Shown in pieces: positions 18,966 through 27,955 of a stretch of 64,000 nucleotides of DNA. Within the stretch, counting starts at the first letter, position 1, and the number at the start of each line of letters is the position of its first letter. A model generated the notes under the pieces. That model searched no databases and was not told where the DNA came from. It saw nothing but the letters and a program-made list of their open reading frames with translations. The DNA is from Janibacter sp. DB-40 (GTDB lineage: Bacteria; Actinomycetota; Actinomycetes; Actinomycetales; Dermatophilaceae): NCBI RefSeq assembly GCF_029510815.1, contig NZ_CP120360.1, forward strand, positions 310,001-374,000, given 5' to 3'. A program made the position numbers and the translations under genes.

Positions 18966-19262
18966 GTGCAGATCATCGGTCAGATCCAGGGCTGGATCAT
19001 CCTCGGTCTGGGGCTCCTCGCCCTGGCCACGGAGGCCTACGCCCTCCTCCACGCCGTCCGGCAGCGCCCGGACGCCTTCACGGCTGCCGGCAAGAAGTCG
19101 AAGACCTTCTGGGTCGCGGCCCTGGCCCTCGCCACGCTCCTGGGCTTCGCCGTGCTCGGCAGCGGCCTCGGGCTGCTGGCGATCATCGGCATCGTCGTCG
19201 CCGGCGTCTACCTCGCGGACGTGCGGCCCGCCATCGACACCGTGATGGGTCGTCGGCGCTGA
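18966..19262 (+). CDS. DUF2516 family membrane protein
   Basis: A 98-residue protein with three hydrophobic segments (about 5-30, 45-65 and 68-85) matching the actinobacterial DUF2516 family, whose function is unknown. TAGGCT (18954-18959) is 6 nt before GTG 18966. It stands alone between dtd and the cupin gene. Confidence 0.8.
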   Translation: MQIIGQIQGWIILGLGLLALATEAYALLHAVRQRPDAFTAAGKKSKTFWVAALALATLLGFAVLGSGLGLLAIIGIVVAGVYLADVRPAIDTVMGRRR

Positions 19263-19306
19263 GCTGCGGCACAATGCCTTGTCCGTCCGCACCAGGGGGA
19301 GAGTCC

Positions 19307-19672
19307 GTGAGCAACCTGCCTGACCCGCGACGCTCGATCTTCGTCTCGCAGCGCCCGTGGGGTCGGTTCGAGCAGTTCACCAGCAACGAGCCGACGACCG
19401 TCAAGGTCGTCACCGTCGAGCCGGGGCACCGCCTGTCGCTGCAGACCCACGAGCACCGGGGTGAGTTCTGGCAGGTCCTCGACGGGCCGCTCGACGTCAC
19501 CGTCGACGACGAGTCGTGGGCGGCACAGCCCGGCGAGAAGGTGTGGGTGCCCCCGGGTGCCGTGCACCGGATGGGCAACTCGGGCGACGCGCCGGCCCGG
19601 GTCCTGGAGATCGGGTACGGCGACTTCGACGAGGCCGACATCGTGCGTCTCGAGGACGACTACCGCCGCTGA
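19307..19672 (+). CDS. Cupin protein, mannose-6-phosphate isomerase type II-like
   Basis: A 121-residue single cupin domain resembling the C-terminal domain of bifunctional mannose-1-phosphate guanylyltransferase/isomerases: PWGRFEQF, then GHRLSLQTHEHRGEFWQVL with the His/Glu metal ligands, then the second motif WVPPGAVHRMGN. As a stand-alone domain it may isomerise a sugar phosphate. GTG 19307 is chosen because AGGGGGAG lies just upstream; the ATG at 19274 would add 11 unlikely residues. It overlaps the convergent methyltransferase by 13 bp. Confidence 0.8.
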   Translation: MSNLPDPRRSIFVSQRPWGRFEQFTSNEPTTVKVVTVEPGHRLSLQTHEHRGEFWQVLDGPLDVTVDDESWAAQPGEKVWVPPGAVHRMGNSGDAPARVLEIGYGDFDEADIVRLEDDYRR

Positions 19673-20490
19673 GGTCCCTGCGCCAGCGGGCCGGACCGGG
19701 GGGCCACGAGCGACCACGGGACGGTCAGCTCGCCCAGCCGCCACCGATCCGACCGGCCGATGACCGGGACCTCCTTCGCGACCTCCCCGATGGCGGCCAC
19801 CGCCCGCTGTCGGGCCCCGTAGGGGGCGAAGGGGGTCGACCACCGCCACGCGTCGTCGAGTCGCTCGAGCAGCTCGTGCACCGGTTCGCCCGGGACGTTG
19901 CGGTGGATCAGGGCCTTGGGCAGGCGCGCGGCGACCGCCGAGGGCTCCCGCTGCGGGCCGAGATCGCGCAGCCGCCACGAGAGGGTGAGCGTGCGTGGTC
20001 CCTCCGGCCCGAGGGTGATCCAGCTGCCGAGGCGGCCGAGCTCGTCGCAGGTGCCCTCCACGAGGATGCCGTGCTCGTCCAGCCGCTCGAGCATCGTCGC
20101 CCAGGGCCGCTCGACCTCGCTCTCGTCGTACTGCCGCAGCACGTTGAAGGCGCGGATGACGCGGGCCCGCTGGTCACGGGGCAGGGGCACCTCGAAGCCA
20201 CCGAGGGCGAACTCCACGCCCGGGCCGGCCCAGGCCTGTGCGCTCACGACCCGCTCGGGGTCGATCTCCAGGCCGCGCACCCGTGCGTCGGGGCGCACGG
20301 CGCGCACCCGCTGGGCCCACTCCGCCGTCGTCACCCCGCTCGCCCCGTGGCCGAGGTCGACGAGGACAGGGGGAGGCCCGCCGCGCAGGACGGCGCGATG
20401 GGTCGAGACCAGCCAACGGTCGCACCGGCGCAACCTGTTCGGATTCGTCGTTCCCCGCGTGATGCTGCCGACGGGACGCTGGCTGGACAC
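19660..20490 (-). CDS. Class I SAM-dependent methyltransferase
   Basis: A 276-residue protein with motif I VLVDLGHGASGVT, a downstream acidic residue (LEIDPERV) and an FNVLRQY segment, consistent with a Rossmann methyltransferase. The substrate cannot be told. I choose GTG 20490 over the longer TTG frame at 20520 because TACGCT (minus strand, 20497-20502) lies 6 nt upstream. It is divergent from mshA. Confidence 0.75.
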   Translation of the reverse strand: MSSQRPVGSITRGTTNPNRLRRCDRWLVSTHRAVLRGGPPPVLVDLGHGASGVTTAEWAQRVRAVRPDARVRGLEIDPERVVSAQAWAGPGVEFALGGFEVPLPRDQRARVIRAFNVLRQYDESEVERPWATMLERLDEHGILVEGTCDELGRLGSWITLGPEGPRTLTLSWRLRDLGPQREPSAVAARLPKALIHRNVPGEPVHELLERLDDAWRWSTPFAPYGARQRAVAAIGEVAKEVPVIGRSDRWRLGELTVPWSLVAPRSGPLAQGPQRR

Positions 20491-20533
20491 CCGGGAAGCG
20501 TAGGCCGAGCCGGGACACAACTACGCTGTCGGG

Positions 20534-21832
20534 GTGGACGATCGAGTGAAGGGCGGTCCGGTGAGCGATCAGCCGATCCGCCGTGTGGCCATGATCAGCG
20601 TGCACACCTCGCCGCTGGAGCAACCGGGCACGGGTGACGCCGGTGGGCTCAACGTCTACGTCGTCGAGTCCGCCCGCGAGCTGGCCGCCCGTGGCGTCGA
20701 GGTGGAGATCTTCACCCGGCGCACCGCGGCCGACCTGCCGGACGTCGTCGAGATGGAGCCGCGGGTGCTCGTGCGCCACATCGACGCCGGACCCTACGAG
20801 GGCCTGCTCAAGGAGGACCTGCCGGGTCAGCTGTGTGCCTTCGCCGCGGGGATGATGCGCGAGATCGCCCGCGTCCCCCCGGGGCACTACGACCTGGCGC
20901 ACTCGCACTACTGGCTCTCGGGGCAGGTCGGCTGGCTCGTCGCCGAGCGCTGGCAGGTGCCGCTCGTGCACACGATGCACACGATGGCGCGGGTGAAGAA
21001 CCGTCAGCTCGCCGCGGACGACGTCCCCGAGCCCCTCGGGCGCGAGATCGGGGAGATCCAGGTCGTCGACATCGCCGACCGGCTCATCGCCAACACCCTG
21101 CAGGAGGGCGACGAGCTCATCGAGTACTACGACGCCGACCCGGACGCGGTCGAGGTCGTGCCGCCCGGCGTCGACCTGGGGACCTTCGCCCCGGGCGAGA
21201 GGGACGACGCGCGCTCGCGGGTCGGCCTGCCGCAGGACGCGGTCGTCCTCCTCTTCGTCGGCCGGATCCAACCGCTCAAGGGCCCGGACGTCCTCGTGCG
21301 GGCCGCGGCCGAGCTGCTCGAGCGGCGCCCGGAGCTGCGCGACCGCCTCGTCGTCGCCGTCCTCGGGGGCGCCTCGGGCCGTGGGCTCGTGGCACCGGAC
21401 CGGCTGCACCAGCTCGGCGAGGAGCTCGGGGTCACCGACGTCCTGCACCTCGCACCGCCCGTGAGCCGGGCGGAGCTGGCCGACTGGTACCGCGCCGCGG
21501 ACCTCGTCGCCGTCCCCTCGCACACCGAGTCCTTCGGTCTCGTGGCCATCGAGGCGCAGGCCAGCGGGGCGCTCGTCGTCGCGGCAGACGTCGGCGGTCT
21601 GCGCACCGCCGTCGGTGACGGCGGCGTCCTCGTCCCCGGCCACGACCCGCACGCCTGGTCCCGGCAGCTGGAGGTGCTCATCGACGACCCGGCCGAGGCC
21701 GAGCGGCTGAGGCGCCGCGCCCGCTCGCACGCCGAGTCGTTCGGGTGGTCGGCGACGGTGGACCGACTCCTCGATGTCTACGCTGGGGCCGTGGCCGAAC
21801 GGCACAACATGCTCGAGGAGGTGGCGCGATGA
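20534..21832 (+). CDS. mshA: D-inositol-3-phosphate glycosyltransferase (mycothiol synthesis, first step)
   Basis: A 432-residue GT4 (GT-B) enzyme that transfers GlcNAc to 1L-myo-inositol 1-phosphate. Visible motifs: [10 protein letters not shown] (donor/acceptor loop), [20 protein letters not shown] and [12 protein letters not shown] (the E-x7-E region). Start GTG 20534 is favoured by TACGCT (20522-20527) 6 nt upstream; GTG 20561 is an alternative. The stop overlaps the YbjN-domain gene (ATGA). Confidence 0.95.
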   Translation: MDDRVKGGPVSDQPIRRVAMISVHTSPLEQPGTGDAGGLNVYVVESARELAARGVEVEIFTRRTAADLPDVVEMEPRVLVRHIDAGPYEGLLKEDLPGQLCAFAAGMMREIARVPPGHYDLAHSHYWLSGQVGWLVAERWQVPLVHTMHTMARVKNRQLAADDVPEPLGREIGEIQVVDIADRLIANTLQEGDELIEYYDADPDAVEVVPPGVDLGTFAPGERDDARSRVGLPQDAVVLLFVGRIQPLKGPDVLVRAAAELLERRPELRDRLVVAVLGGASGRGLVAPDRLHQLGEELGVTDVLHLAPPVSRAELADWYRAADLVAVPSHTESFGLVAIEAQASGALVVAADVGGLRTAVGDGGVLVPGHDPHAWSRQLEVLIDDPAEAERLRRRARSHAESFGWSATVDRLLDVYAGAVAERHNMLEEVAR

Positions 21833-22323
21833 ACGATCGGGAGCAGGCCCTCGACGTGGTGCGCTCGGTCATCGCCGAGGCCGGCGTCGAGAGCGAGCCC
21901 GGGGCACGCGACGGCGAGATCGTCGTCACCCTGCCGGGGGAGAAGAAGCTGAAGACGGTTGCGTCGCTCGTCGTCGGTGAGCAGGCGCTGTCCGTCTCCG
22001 CCTTCGTCATCCGCAACGCGGACGAGAACCACGGCCGCTTCTACCAGTTCCTGCTGCGCCGCAACCTGCGCATGCGCCTGCTCGCGTACTCCATCGACAC
22101 CTCCGGTGACGTCTACGTCGGGGGGAGGATCCCCCTTCGTGCGGTGACTCCCGAGCTGGTCGACCAGGTCCTCGGTCTCCTCCTCGAGGCCGCGGACGAG
22201 CCCTTCAACGAGCTGCTGCTCATCGGCTTCCGCAGCTCGATGCAGAAGGAGTGGGACTGGCGCGTCTCCCGCGGGGAGTCGCTGCGCAACCTCGAGGCCT
22301 TCCGGTCGGAGCTCGAACACTGA
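21829..22323 (+). CDS. YbjN domain-containing protein
   Basis: A 164-residue cytoplasmic protein with the YbjN fold (type III secretion chaperone-like). The stretch [17 protein letters not shown] is typical of the actinobacterial members. Function is unknown. Translationally coupled to mshA, as in Mycobacterium, where the same gene follows mshA. Confidence 0.8.
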   Translation: MNDREQALDVVRSVIAEAGVESEPGARDGEIVVTLPGEKKLKTVASLVVGEQALSVSAFVIRNADENHGRFYQFLLRRNLRMRLLAYSIDTSGDVYVGGRIPLRAVTPELVDQVLGLLLEAADEPFNELLLIGFRSSMQKEWDWRVSRGESLRNLEAFRSELEH

Positions 22324-22458
22324 GCCCCGCGGCGCGGGTCGATGGGGATGCGGCCCGACTCAGGGAGTGAGGAACGAACGACCAAGGGCCGTGTGCCCAT
22401 CGGCCTGTGCCGCGTACCCGTCCGCGTGGGACGGGGCCGCGTCGCTACGCTGGGCCGC

Positions 22459-23190
22459 ATGTCGACACTGATCCTGCTGCGCCACGGGCGCTCTGACTGG
22501 AACGAGAAGAACCTCTTCACCGGCTGGGTCGACGTCGACCTGATCGACCGGGGCCGCGAGGAGGCCGTGCGCGGCGGTCAGCTGATGAAGGAGGCGGGGA
22601 TCCTCCCGGACGTGGTGCACACGTCGGTGCTGCGCCGGGCGATCACCACCGCCAACATCGCCCTCGACGAGGCGGACCGGCACTGGATCCCGGTCCGTCG
22701 CGACTGGCGCCTCAACGAGCGTCACTACGGTGCCCTGCAGGGCTTGGACAAGGCAGCCACGCGGGAGAAGTACGGCGAGGAGCAGTTCATGCTCTGGCGC
22801 CGCAGCTTCGACACCCCGCCGCCGCAGATCGACACCGACAGCGAGTACGCCCAGACAGACGACCCGCGGTACGCCGGCATCGAGGTGCCGCGCACCGAGT
22901 GCCTCAAGGACGTCATCGAGCGCTTCATGCCCTACTGGGAGGGCCCGATCCGCGAGGACCTGGCCGCCGGCCGGACCGTCCTGGTCACCGCGCACGGCAA
23001 CTCCCTGCGCGGGCTCGTCAAGCACCTCGACGGGATCAGCGACGAGGACATCGCCGGCCTGAACATCCCGACCGGCATGCCCCTCGTCTACGACCTCGGC
23101 GAGGACTTCATGCCCACCCGGCCGGCCGAGTACCTCGACCCCGAGGCCGCTGACGCCGAGGCCGCGAAGGTCGCCAACCAGGGCAGGTAG
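22459..23190 (+). CDS. gpmA: 2,3-bisphosphoglycerate-dependent phosphoglycerate mutase
   Basis: A 243-residue glycolytic enzyme that interconverts 3- and 2-phosphoglycerate. The phospho-histidine is His9 ([18 protein letters not shown]), and [15 protein letters not shown] near the C terminus supplies the second catalytic histidine. TACGCT (22446-22451) is 7 nt before ATG 22459. It converges on phoU with 12 bp between the stops. Confidence 0.96.
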   Translation: MSTLILLRHGRSDWNEKNLFTGWVDVDLIDRGREEAVRGGQLMKEAGILPDVVHTSVLRRAITTANIALDEADRHWIPVRRDWRLNERHYGALQGLDKAATREKYGEEQFMLWRRSFDTPPPQIDTDSEYAQTDDPRYAGIEVPRTECLKDVIERFMPYWEGPIREDLAAGRTVLVTAHGNSLRGLVKHLDGISDEDIAGLNIPTGMPLVYDLGEDFMPTRPAEYLDPEAADAEAAKVANQGR

Positions 23191-23202
23191 GGCGGGCGGA
23201 CG

Positions 23203-23883
23203 TCAGGCGCCGTCGTCGACGTCGACGTCCTCATGGTCGACGCCGTCGGCCTCGCCGGTGACGAGGAAGCGCACGCGGCGGGCGACGGTGACGGCGTGGT
23301 CGCCGAAGCGCTCGTAGTAGCGGCTGAGCAGGGCGACGTCGACGGCCGCGCTGCTGCCGTGCTCCCAGCGGCTGTCGGCGAGACGGGCGAACATCGAGCG
23401 GTGCAGCTCGTCGAGCTCGTCGTCGATCTCCTCGATCGCGCGGGTCCCCTCGAGGCTCTGCGTCACGATGATGTCGGCGACGCGCGCGACGATGCGCTCG
23501 GCGACGTGCCCCATCTGGAGGAAGGACGCGCGCATGTCGGCGGGGACGGCGTTCTCCGGGTACCGCAGCCGGGCGACCTTGGCCACGTGACGGGCGAGGT
23601 CGCCCATCCGCTCCAGGTCACTGGACATGCGCATGGAGGTGACGACCGCCCGCAGGTCGCTCGCGACGGGGGCCTGCCGAGCCAGCAGGTCGATGGCCTT
23701 CGAGTCGAGCATGTTGCGGCGCTCGTCGATCTCCTGGTCGGCCTCGATGACCTGCTCGGCGAGCTGGACGTCGGCATCGAGCAGCGCGGACGTGGAGCGG
23801 CGGATCGCCGAGCCGACGAGGTGGGCGAGCTCGACGAGGTCGTTCGACACCTGCTCGAGCTCCTCGTGGAACACCTGGCGCAT
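23203..23883 (-). CDS. phoU: Phosphate signalling protein PhoU
   Basis: A 226-residue protein made of two three-helix bundles. The first metal-binding repeat is recognisable (DLERMGDLARHVAKVA) and the second ends with YYERFGDHAVTVARRV. PhoU connects the Pst transporter to the SenX3 kinase and keeps the regulon off when phosphate is plentiful. It ends with an acidic tail. It is divergent from senX3 across the PHO box at 23932-23964. Confidence 0.95.
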   Translation of the reverse strand: MRQVFHEELEQVSNDLVELAHLVGSAIRRSTSALLDADVQLAEQVIEADQEIDERRNMLDSKAIDLLARQAPVASDLRAVVTSMRMSSDLERMGDLARHVAKVARLRYPENAVPADMRASFLQMGHVAERIVARVADIIVTQSLEGTRAIEEIDDELDELHRSMFARLADSRWEHGSSAAVDVALLSRYYERFGDHAVTVARRVRFLVTGEADGVDHEDVDVDDGA

Positions 23884-23931
23884 GGGTCGCCTTTCGTGTC
23901 GGGGCTTGGTACTGGGTCGGATTCAACGCTG

Positions 23932-23964
23932 CCTGCGTGAACGAATTCCAGCCTGAAGATGAAC
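23932..23964 (-). promoter_or_regulatory. PHO box between phoU and senX3
   Basis: On the minus strand three 11-nt units run GTTCATCTTCA (23954-23964), GGCTGGAATTC (23943-23953) and GTTCACGCAGG (23932-23942). Units 1 and 3 match the GTTCAYC consensus, phased at 22 nt. An in-frame GTG at 23937 lies inside the box, so the longer senX3 frame is unlikely. Autoregulation of senX3-regX3 and phoU by RegX3 is the expected meaning. Confidence 0.65.
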
Positions 23965-24035
23965 ATCATGAGATGCACCGCTGGATGCGGCGTCCTGGTG
24001 CCAGCATGCCTGATCCGAGAAGTACTCTCGATGTC

Positions 24036-25214
24036 GTGGAGCCAACGACCGCGGCAATTCTGGGTGGGCTGGCCGGCCTGCTCATCGGATTCCTCGTCTG
24101 GGCCGCGATCACCATGACCGACCGGGAGCGGGCCATCGAGCCGGCACCGGAGCCGGAGGTGCCTCGCGGTGTCGGGGACGTGCTCGCCGTGCTGCGCTCG
24201 TCCGGCGTGGTCCTCGACCTGGACGGCGGGGTCGTCACCACCTCGCCGGCAGCGGTCACGTACGGACTGGTGCGCGCCGGCCGGCTGGCCCACCCCGAGA
24301 TCCGTGAGATCGCCGACAAGGTCGCCCGCGACGGTGTGATCCGCGAGGCCCAGCTCGAGCTCAGCCGGCAGGGGTTGAGCTCCTCGGTGTACGTCTCGGC
24401 GCGGGTGGCGCCGCTCGGTGCCCGCCACCTGCTCCTGCTCGTCGACGACCAGACGCAGGGACGACGCGTGGAGGAGACCCGCCGGGACTTCGTCGCGAAC
24501 GTCAGCCACGAGCTGAAGACACCGGTCGGGGGCATCTCACTGCTCGCCGAGGCGGTAATGGACGCCAAGGACGACCCCGAGGCCGTCGACCGCTTCGCCC
24601 GCCGGATGCAGGGCGAGGCCACCCGGCTGTCCAGCCTGATCAAGGAGATCGTGGAGCTCTCCCGCCTGCAGGGCACCCCGGTCCTGCAGGACCCGGAGCT
24701 GGTCGAGATCGAGGAGGTCGTCCAGCTGGCGCTGGAGCACGTGCGCATCGAGGCGGAGGCCAAGCGGATCACCCTCACCGACAAGGTCGCCGACGAGCTC
24801 TACGTGCGCGGCGACCGGGACATGCTCATCACCGCGGTGCGCAACCTCGTCGGCAACGCCATCGCCTACTCGGATGCCGACACCGCGGTCGGCGTGGGTG
24901 CCCGACTGGTGGACGACACGGTCGAGATCGCCGTGACCGACCAGGGCGCCGGTGTCCCCGAGGCCGAGCAGGCCCGGATCTTCGAGCGCTTCTACCGGAT
25001 GGACATGGCCCGCTCCCGCGCCACCGGCGGCACCGGCCTGGGCCTGTCGATCGTCAAGCACATCTGCGCCAACCACGGTGGCGACGTGCGCGTCTGGAGC
25101 GACGGCCAGCACGGCTCGACCTTCACGATCCGGCTGCCCGTCGCCTCTGAGACGCTCGAGTCGTTCGACCAGAACCGTGAACCACCAACCCCCACAAAGG
25201 AGTTCCGCCGATGA
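24036..25214 (+). CDS. senX3: Sensor histidine kinase SenX3
   Basis: A 392-residue kinase. One N-terminal transmembrane segment (about residues 8-26) is followed by a PAS-like region, then HisKA with His158 (FVANVSHELKTP), then HATPase with N box RNLVGNAI, G1 DQGAGVPE, F box FERFYRM and G2 GGTGLGLSIV. It phosphorylates RegX3 in low phosphate. GTG 24036 is chosen because TACTCT (24023-24028) is 7 nt upstream and earlier codons fall in the PHO box. The stop overlaps regX3 (ATGA). Confidence 0.93.
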   Translation: MEPTTAAILGGLAGLLIGFLVWAAITMTDRERAIEPAPEPEVPRGVGDVLAVLRSSGVVLDLDGGVVTTSPAAVTYGLVRAGRLAHPEIREIADKVARDGVIREAQLELSRQGLSSSVYVSARVAPLGARHLLLLVDDQTQGRRVEETRRDFVANVSHELKTPVGGISLLAEAVMDAKDDPEAVDRFARRMQGEATRLSSLIKEIVELSRLQGTPVLQDPELVEIEEVVQLALEHVRIEAEAKRITLTDKVADELYVRGDRDMLITAVRNLVGNAIAYSDADTAVGVGARLVDDTVEIAVTDQGAGVPEAEQARIFERFYRMDMARSRATGGTGLGLSIVKHICANHGGDVRVWSDGQHGSTFTIRLPVASETLESFDQNREPPTPTKEFRR

Positions 25215-25891
25215 CCCGAATCCTCGTGGTCGAGGACGAGGTGTCCTTCTCCGACCCGTTGTCCTACCTGCTGGAGAAGGAGGGGTACGAGGTCGAGGTC
25301 GCGGAGAACGGTCCCGACGCCGTGTCCGCCTTCGAGGCCGACGGCGCCGACCTCGTCCTGCTCGACCTCATGCTGCCCGGGCTGTCCGGCATCGACGTCT
25401 GCCGCACGATCCGGCAGCGCTCCAACGTGCCGGTCATCATGCTGACGGCCAAGGACGGCGAGATCGACAAGGTCGTCGGGCTGGAGATCGGGGCGGACGA
25501 CTACGTCACCAAGCCCTACAGCTCGCGCGAGCTGCTGGCCCGGATCAAGGCCGTCCTGCGCCGCCGTGCCGAGCCGGAGGAGCTGGTGCCGTCGACGATC
25601 GAGGGCGGTCCCGTGCGCATGGACGTCGACCGGCACGTCGTGGCCGTCGACGGCGAGCAGATCCAGCTCCCGCTCAAGGAGTTCGAGCTGCTCGAGATGC
25701 TGCTGCGCAACGCCGGCCGGGTGCTCACCCGCGTCCAGCTGATCGACCGGGTCTGGGGCAGCGACTACGTGGGTGACACCAAGACGCTGGACGTGCACGT
25801 CAAGCGGCTGCGCGCCAAGGTCGAGCCCGACCCCGCCAAGCCGGTGCACATCGTCACCGTCCGCGGGCTCGGCTACAAGTTCGAGGCCTGA
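25211..25891 (+). CDS. regX3: Response regulator RegX3
   Basis: A 226-residue OmpR-family regulator. Receiver domain with phospho-acceptor Asp52 (LVLLDLMLPG) and the conserved Lys near residue 101 (YVTKPYSS), then a winged helix ending TLDVHVKRLRAKVEP. It binds PHO boxes to switch on pst, phoU and other phosphate-starvation genes. Translationally coupled to senX3. A strong terminator follows. Confidence 0.95.
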   Translation: MTRILVVEDEVSFSDPLSYLLEKEGYEVEVAENGPDAVSAFEADGADLVLLDLMLPGLSGIDVCRTIRQRSNVPVIMLTAKDGEIDKVVGLEIGADDYVTKPYSSRELLARIKAVLRRRAEPEELVPSTIEGGPVRMDVDRHVVAVDGEQIQLPLKEFELLEMLLRNAGRVLTRVQLIDRVWGSDYVGDTKTLDVHVKRLRAKVEPDPAKPVHIVTVRGLGYKFEA

Positions 25892-25896
25892 CCACG

Positions 25897-25940
25897 CGAA
25901 GGGGGGGGCCGACCGGATCAACCGGTCGGCCCCCCCTTCG
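25897..25940. terminator. Terminator built from an inverted pair of CGAAGGGGG words
   Basis: Arms 25897-25916 (starting CGAAGGGGGGGG) and 25922-25940 (ending CCCCCCCTTCG) pair over about 19 bp with one bulged G; the loop is ATCAA. It lies between the convergent regX3 and lipoprotein genes. It is one of two terminators made from two copies of the over-represented 9-mer facing each other. Confidence 0.9.
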
Positions 25941-25956
25941 TCATGGGTCGGGTGGG

Positions 25957-26469
25957 TCAGTGCTCCTCGGACTCCGCGGTGCTGCTCGGGGACGGCTCCG
26001 GGGTCCAGCCCTCGGGGGCGTAGGGCCGGTAGTAGCCGCTCGGGTCGACGGCCGGGACCAGGAGCGGCACCGTCTTGTCGACGGCGCTGACCTCGACGTC
26101 GACCATCGCGCCGGCTCCCTCCTCCAGACCGCTGAGCGTCAGGTCGGCGTCGTCGCCGAGCACGACCAGCGAGTTCGGCTCGACGGTGGTCGAGGCCTCG
26201 CTCCCGCCGGCCGAGATGGTGAACTCGACCTCGTCGGAGCCCGTGTTCTCCACGGTGCCGGTGACGACGGCGTCGCCGCCCTCCAGGCCGGTGACCAGGG
26301 CGAGGTTCTCGATCTGGACGTCGGGCAGGCCCTTGACGGCCACGCCGTCGCCGATCGACTGCGTCTCTGCCGTCTGGAACGGGGAGAACACGGAGCAGCC
26401 GGCGGTGCCGACGGCCAGGACGACGGTCAGCGCGAGGGCGCGGCCACGGGTGCGGAGATTGTGCGTCAC
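25957..26469 (-). CDS. Hypothetical lipoprotein
   Basis: A 170-residue secreted protein. An Arg-rich N terminus and hydrophobic stretch lead to a lipobox (VGTAGC) near residue 25, followed by a Ser/Pro-rich mature region with a beta-sandwich look and a Pro/Ser/Glu tail. No family recognised. An ATG at 26478 is possible, but TACGAT (minus strand, 26478-26483) overlaps that codon and lies exactly 7 nt before GTG 26469, so I choose the shorter form. Divergent from carD. Confidence 0.75.
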   Translation of the reverse strand: MTHNLRTRGRALALTVVLAVGTAGCSVFSPFQTAETQSIGDGVAVKGLPDVQIENLALVTGLEGGDAVVTGTVENTGSDEVEFTISAGGSEASTTVEPNSLVVLGDDADLTLSGLEEGAGAMVDVEVSAVDKTVPLLVPAVDPSGYYRPYAPEGWTPEPSPSSTAESEEH

Positions 26470-26621
26470 GGGGCACATCGTACCGGGACCGCGCCGGCCG
26501 GTGGATCGGGGTGTGCCCTGGATGATCGACCCACCGCGGCCCCTTGCCGTCGGCCGTCCCCCCGCCCGCGCGGGGCATTCTGTCGCTCCCGGTCACCTGT
26601 GCGACCCACGACACGCCGTGT

Positions 26622-26627
26622 TAAACT
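26622..26627 (+). promoter_or_regulatory. -10 element of carD
   Basis: TAAACT, 27 nt upstream of ATG 26655, with no clear -35. The resulting leader of about 20 nt contains GAAAGGGG as a ribosome binding site, so carD is one of the leadered genes of the window. Confidence 0.5.
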
Positions 26628-26654
26628 GGAGGTCGCGAAAGGGGCAATCTCCAC

Positions 26655-27137
26655 ATGGATTTCAAGGTCGGCGAGACGGTCGTGTATCCCCACCACGGGG
26701 CTGCTTTGATCGAAGAGATCAAGTTCCGAAAGATCAAGGGCGAGGACAAGCAGTACCTCAAGTTGAAGGTGGCACAGGGCGACCTGACCATCGAGGTTCC
26801 CGCCGAGAACTGCGACCTCGTGGGTGTCCGCGACGTCGTCGGCAAGGAAGGACTGGACCGGGTCTTCGAGGTGCTGCGCACGCCGCACGCCGAGGAGCCC
26901 ACGAACTGGTCGCGTCGCTACAAGGCCAACCTCGAGAAGCTGGCCTCCGGTGACGTCATCAAGGTCTCCGAGGTCGTGCGCGACCTCTGGCGCCGCGAGA
27001 AGGACCGAGGCCTGTCCGCGGGCGAGAAGCGGATGCTGGCCAAGGCGCGCCAGATCCTCGTCTCCGAGCTCGCACTGGCGGAGAAGACGGACGAGGACAA
27101 GGCCGAGACCATCCTCGACGAGGTCCTGGCTTCCTGA
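26655..27137 (+). CDS. carD: CarD-family RNA polymerase-binding transcription factor
   Basis: A 160-residue CarD. N-terminal Tudor-like RNAP-interaction domain ([16 protein letters not shown]) and a helical DNA-binding domain with the conserved tryptophan ([11 protein letters not shown] ... [19 protein letters not shown]). CarD stabilises open promoter complexes, especially at rRNA promoters, and is essential in mycobacteria. It is followed by ispD, as in Mycobacterium. Confidence 0.95.
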   Translation: MDFKVGETVVYPHHGAALIEEIKFRKIKGEDKQYLKLKVAQGDLTIEVPAENCDLVGVRDVVGKEGLDRVFEVLRTPHAEEPTNWSRRYKANLEKLASGDVIKVSEVVRDLWRREKDRGLSAGEKRMLAKARQILVSELALAEKTDEDKAETILDEVLAS

Positions 27138-27165
27138 AGGACACAGTCCTGAACCACGGGCAGCG

Positions 27166-27203
27166 CGACGACGCCCACACCGACTCCGGTGTGGGCGTCG
27201 TCG
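27166..27203 (+). promoter_or_regulatory. 16-bp hairpin covering the ispD start codon
   Basis: CGACGACGCCCACACC (27166-27181) is perfectly complementary to 27188-27203, with a 6-nt loop. The right arm contains the GTG start of ispD (27191-27193). It may block ispD translation or act as a carD terminator. Upstream, GAAGGA is 7 nt before an in-frame CTG (27149), a possible alternative start. Confidence 0.6.
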
Positions 27204-27859
27204 TCGTGGCAGCCGGGTCCGGCAGGCGGCTGGGTGCCGACCGGCCCAAGGCCTTCGTCGAGCTCGCGGGGGTGACGCTCCTCGAGCACGCGCTGCGTGG
27301 CGTGGTCGCCGCGGGCGTCGACGAGGTGGCGGTGGTCGTCCCGCTCGACCTGGTCACGCAGGCGGAGGCGGTCGCGGCACCCCTCGGCGCACCCACGGGG
27401 CCGACGATGACCGTCGTTGCCGGAGGGGCCGAGCGCACCGACTCGGTCGCGGCGGGGCTGTCGGTCCTCTCCGAGCGGGTGCACCTCGTGCTCGTGCACG
27501 ACGCGGCCCGGTGCCTGACCCCCGCGGCCGTCTTCGATCGCGTGCTCGCGGCGCTCGAGCGGGGGGCGAAGGGGGCGATCCCGGGGGTCCCCGTCGTGGA
27601 CACGATCAAGACCGTCGACCCCGACGGGTTCATCACGGGAACCCCCTCGCGTGACTCGCTGCGTGCGGTGCAGACGCCGCAGGGGTTTCGGCGGGACGTG
27701 CTCGAGGAGGCCCACGCCTCGGGGGTGTCCGCGACTGACGACGCCGCGCTCGTCGAGGCACTCGGTCACCGGGTCCTCGTCGTCGAGGGGGACCACCGCT
27801 CGCTGAAGATCACGACCCCCGAGGACCTCGCGCACGCCGAGCGCCTGCTGCGCGCTTGA
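27191..27859 (+). CDS. ispD: 2-C-methyl-D-erythritol 4-phosphate cytidylyltransferase
   Basis: A 222-residue IspD, third step of the MEP isoprenoid pathway (CTP + MEP to CDP-ME). The nucleotide-binding loop is AAGSGRRLGADRPKAF, and the HDAARCLTP, TIKTVD and TDDAALVEALG segments are in place. GTG 27191 is the only standard start near the family N terminus, but it has no ribosome binding site and lies inside a hairpin, so the start is uncertain. ispF is about 1.2 kb downstream beyond an inverted gene. Confidence 0.9.
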   Translation: MGVVVVAAGSGRRLGADRPKAFVELAGVTLLEHALRGVVAAGVDEVAVVVPLDLVTQAEAVAAPLGAPTGPTMTVVAGGAERTDSVAAGLSVLSERVHLVLVHDAARCLTPAAVFDRVLAALERGAKGAIPGVPVVDTIKTVDPDGFITGTPSRDSLRAVQTPQGFRRDVLEEAHASGVSATDDAALVEALGHRVLVVEGDHRSLKITTPEDLAHAERLLRA

Positions 27860-27862
27860 GGC

Positions 27863-27952
27863 CGCAACTGCTTAGGCAGTTGCGATCCCTGTACGCAACC
27901 GCTTAGGCAGTTGCGGCCCACCCTCTGCAACTGCCTAAGCAGTTGCAGAGGG
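27863..27952. repeat. Three palindromes of the GCAACTGC-GCAGTTGC family; likely terminator
   Basis: Palindrome 1: CGCAACTGC, loop TTAG, GCAGTTGCG (27863-27884). Palindrome 2: the same with one mismatch (27894-27915). Palindrome 3: a perfect 14-bp stem, CCCTCTGCAACTGC, loop CTAA, and its complement (27921-27952). They fill the gap between the convergent ispD and oxidoreductase genes. The third is strong enough to terminate transcription in both directions. Confidence 0.85.
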
Positions 27953-27955
27953 TCG

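Noticed and set aside
23937..24035. Longer SenX3 N terminus from GTG 23937
   Set aside because: That codon lies inside the PHO box, and GTG 24036 has a -10 at the usual 7-nt distance and gives the normal N-terminal membrane segment.
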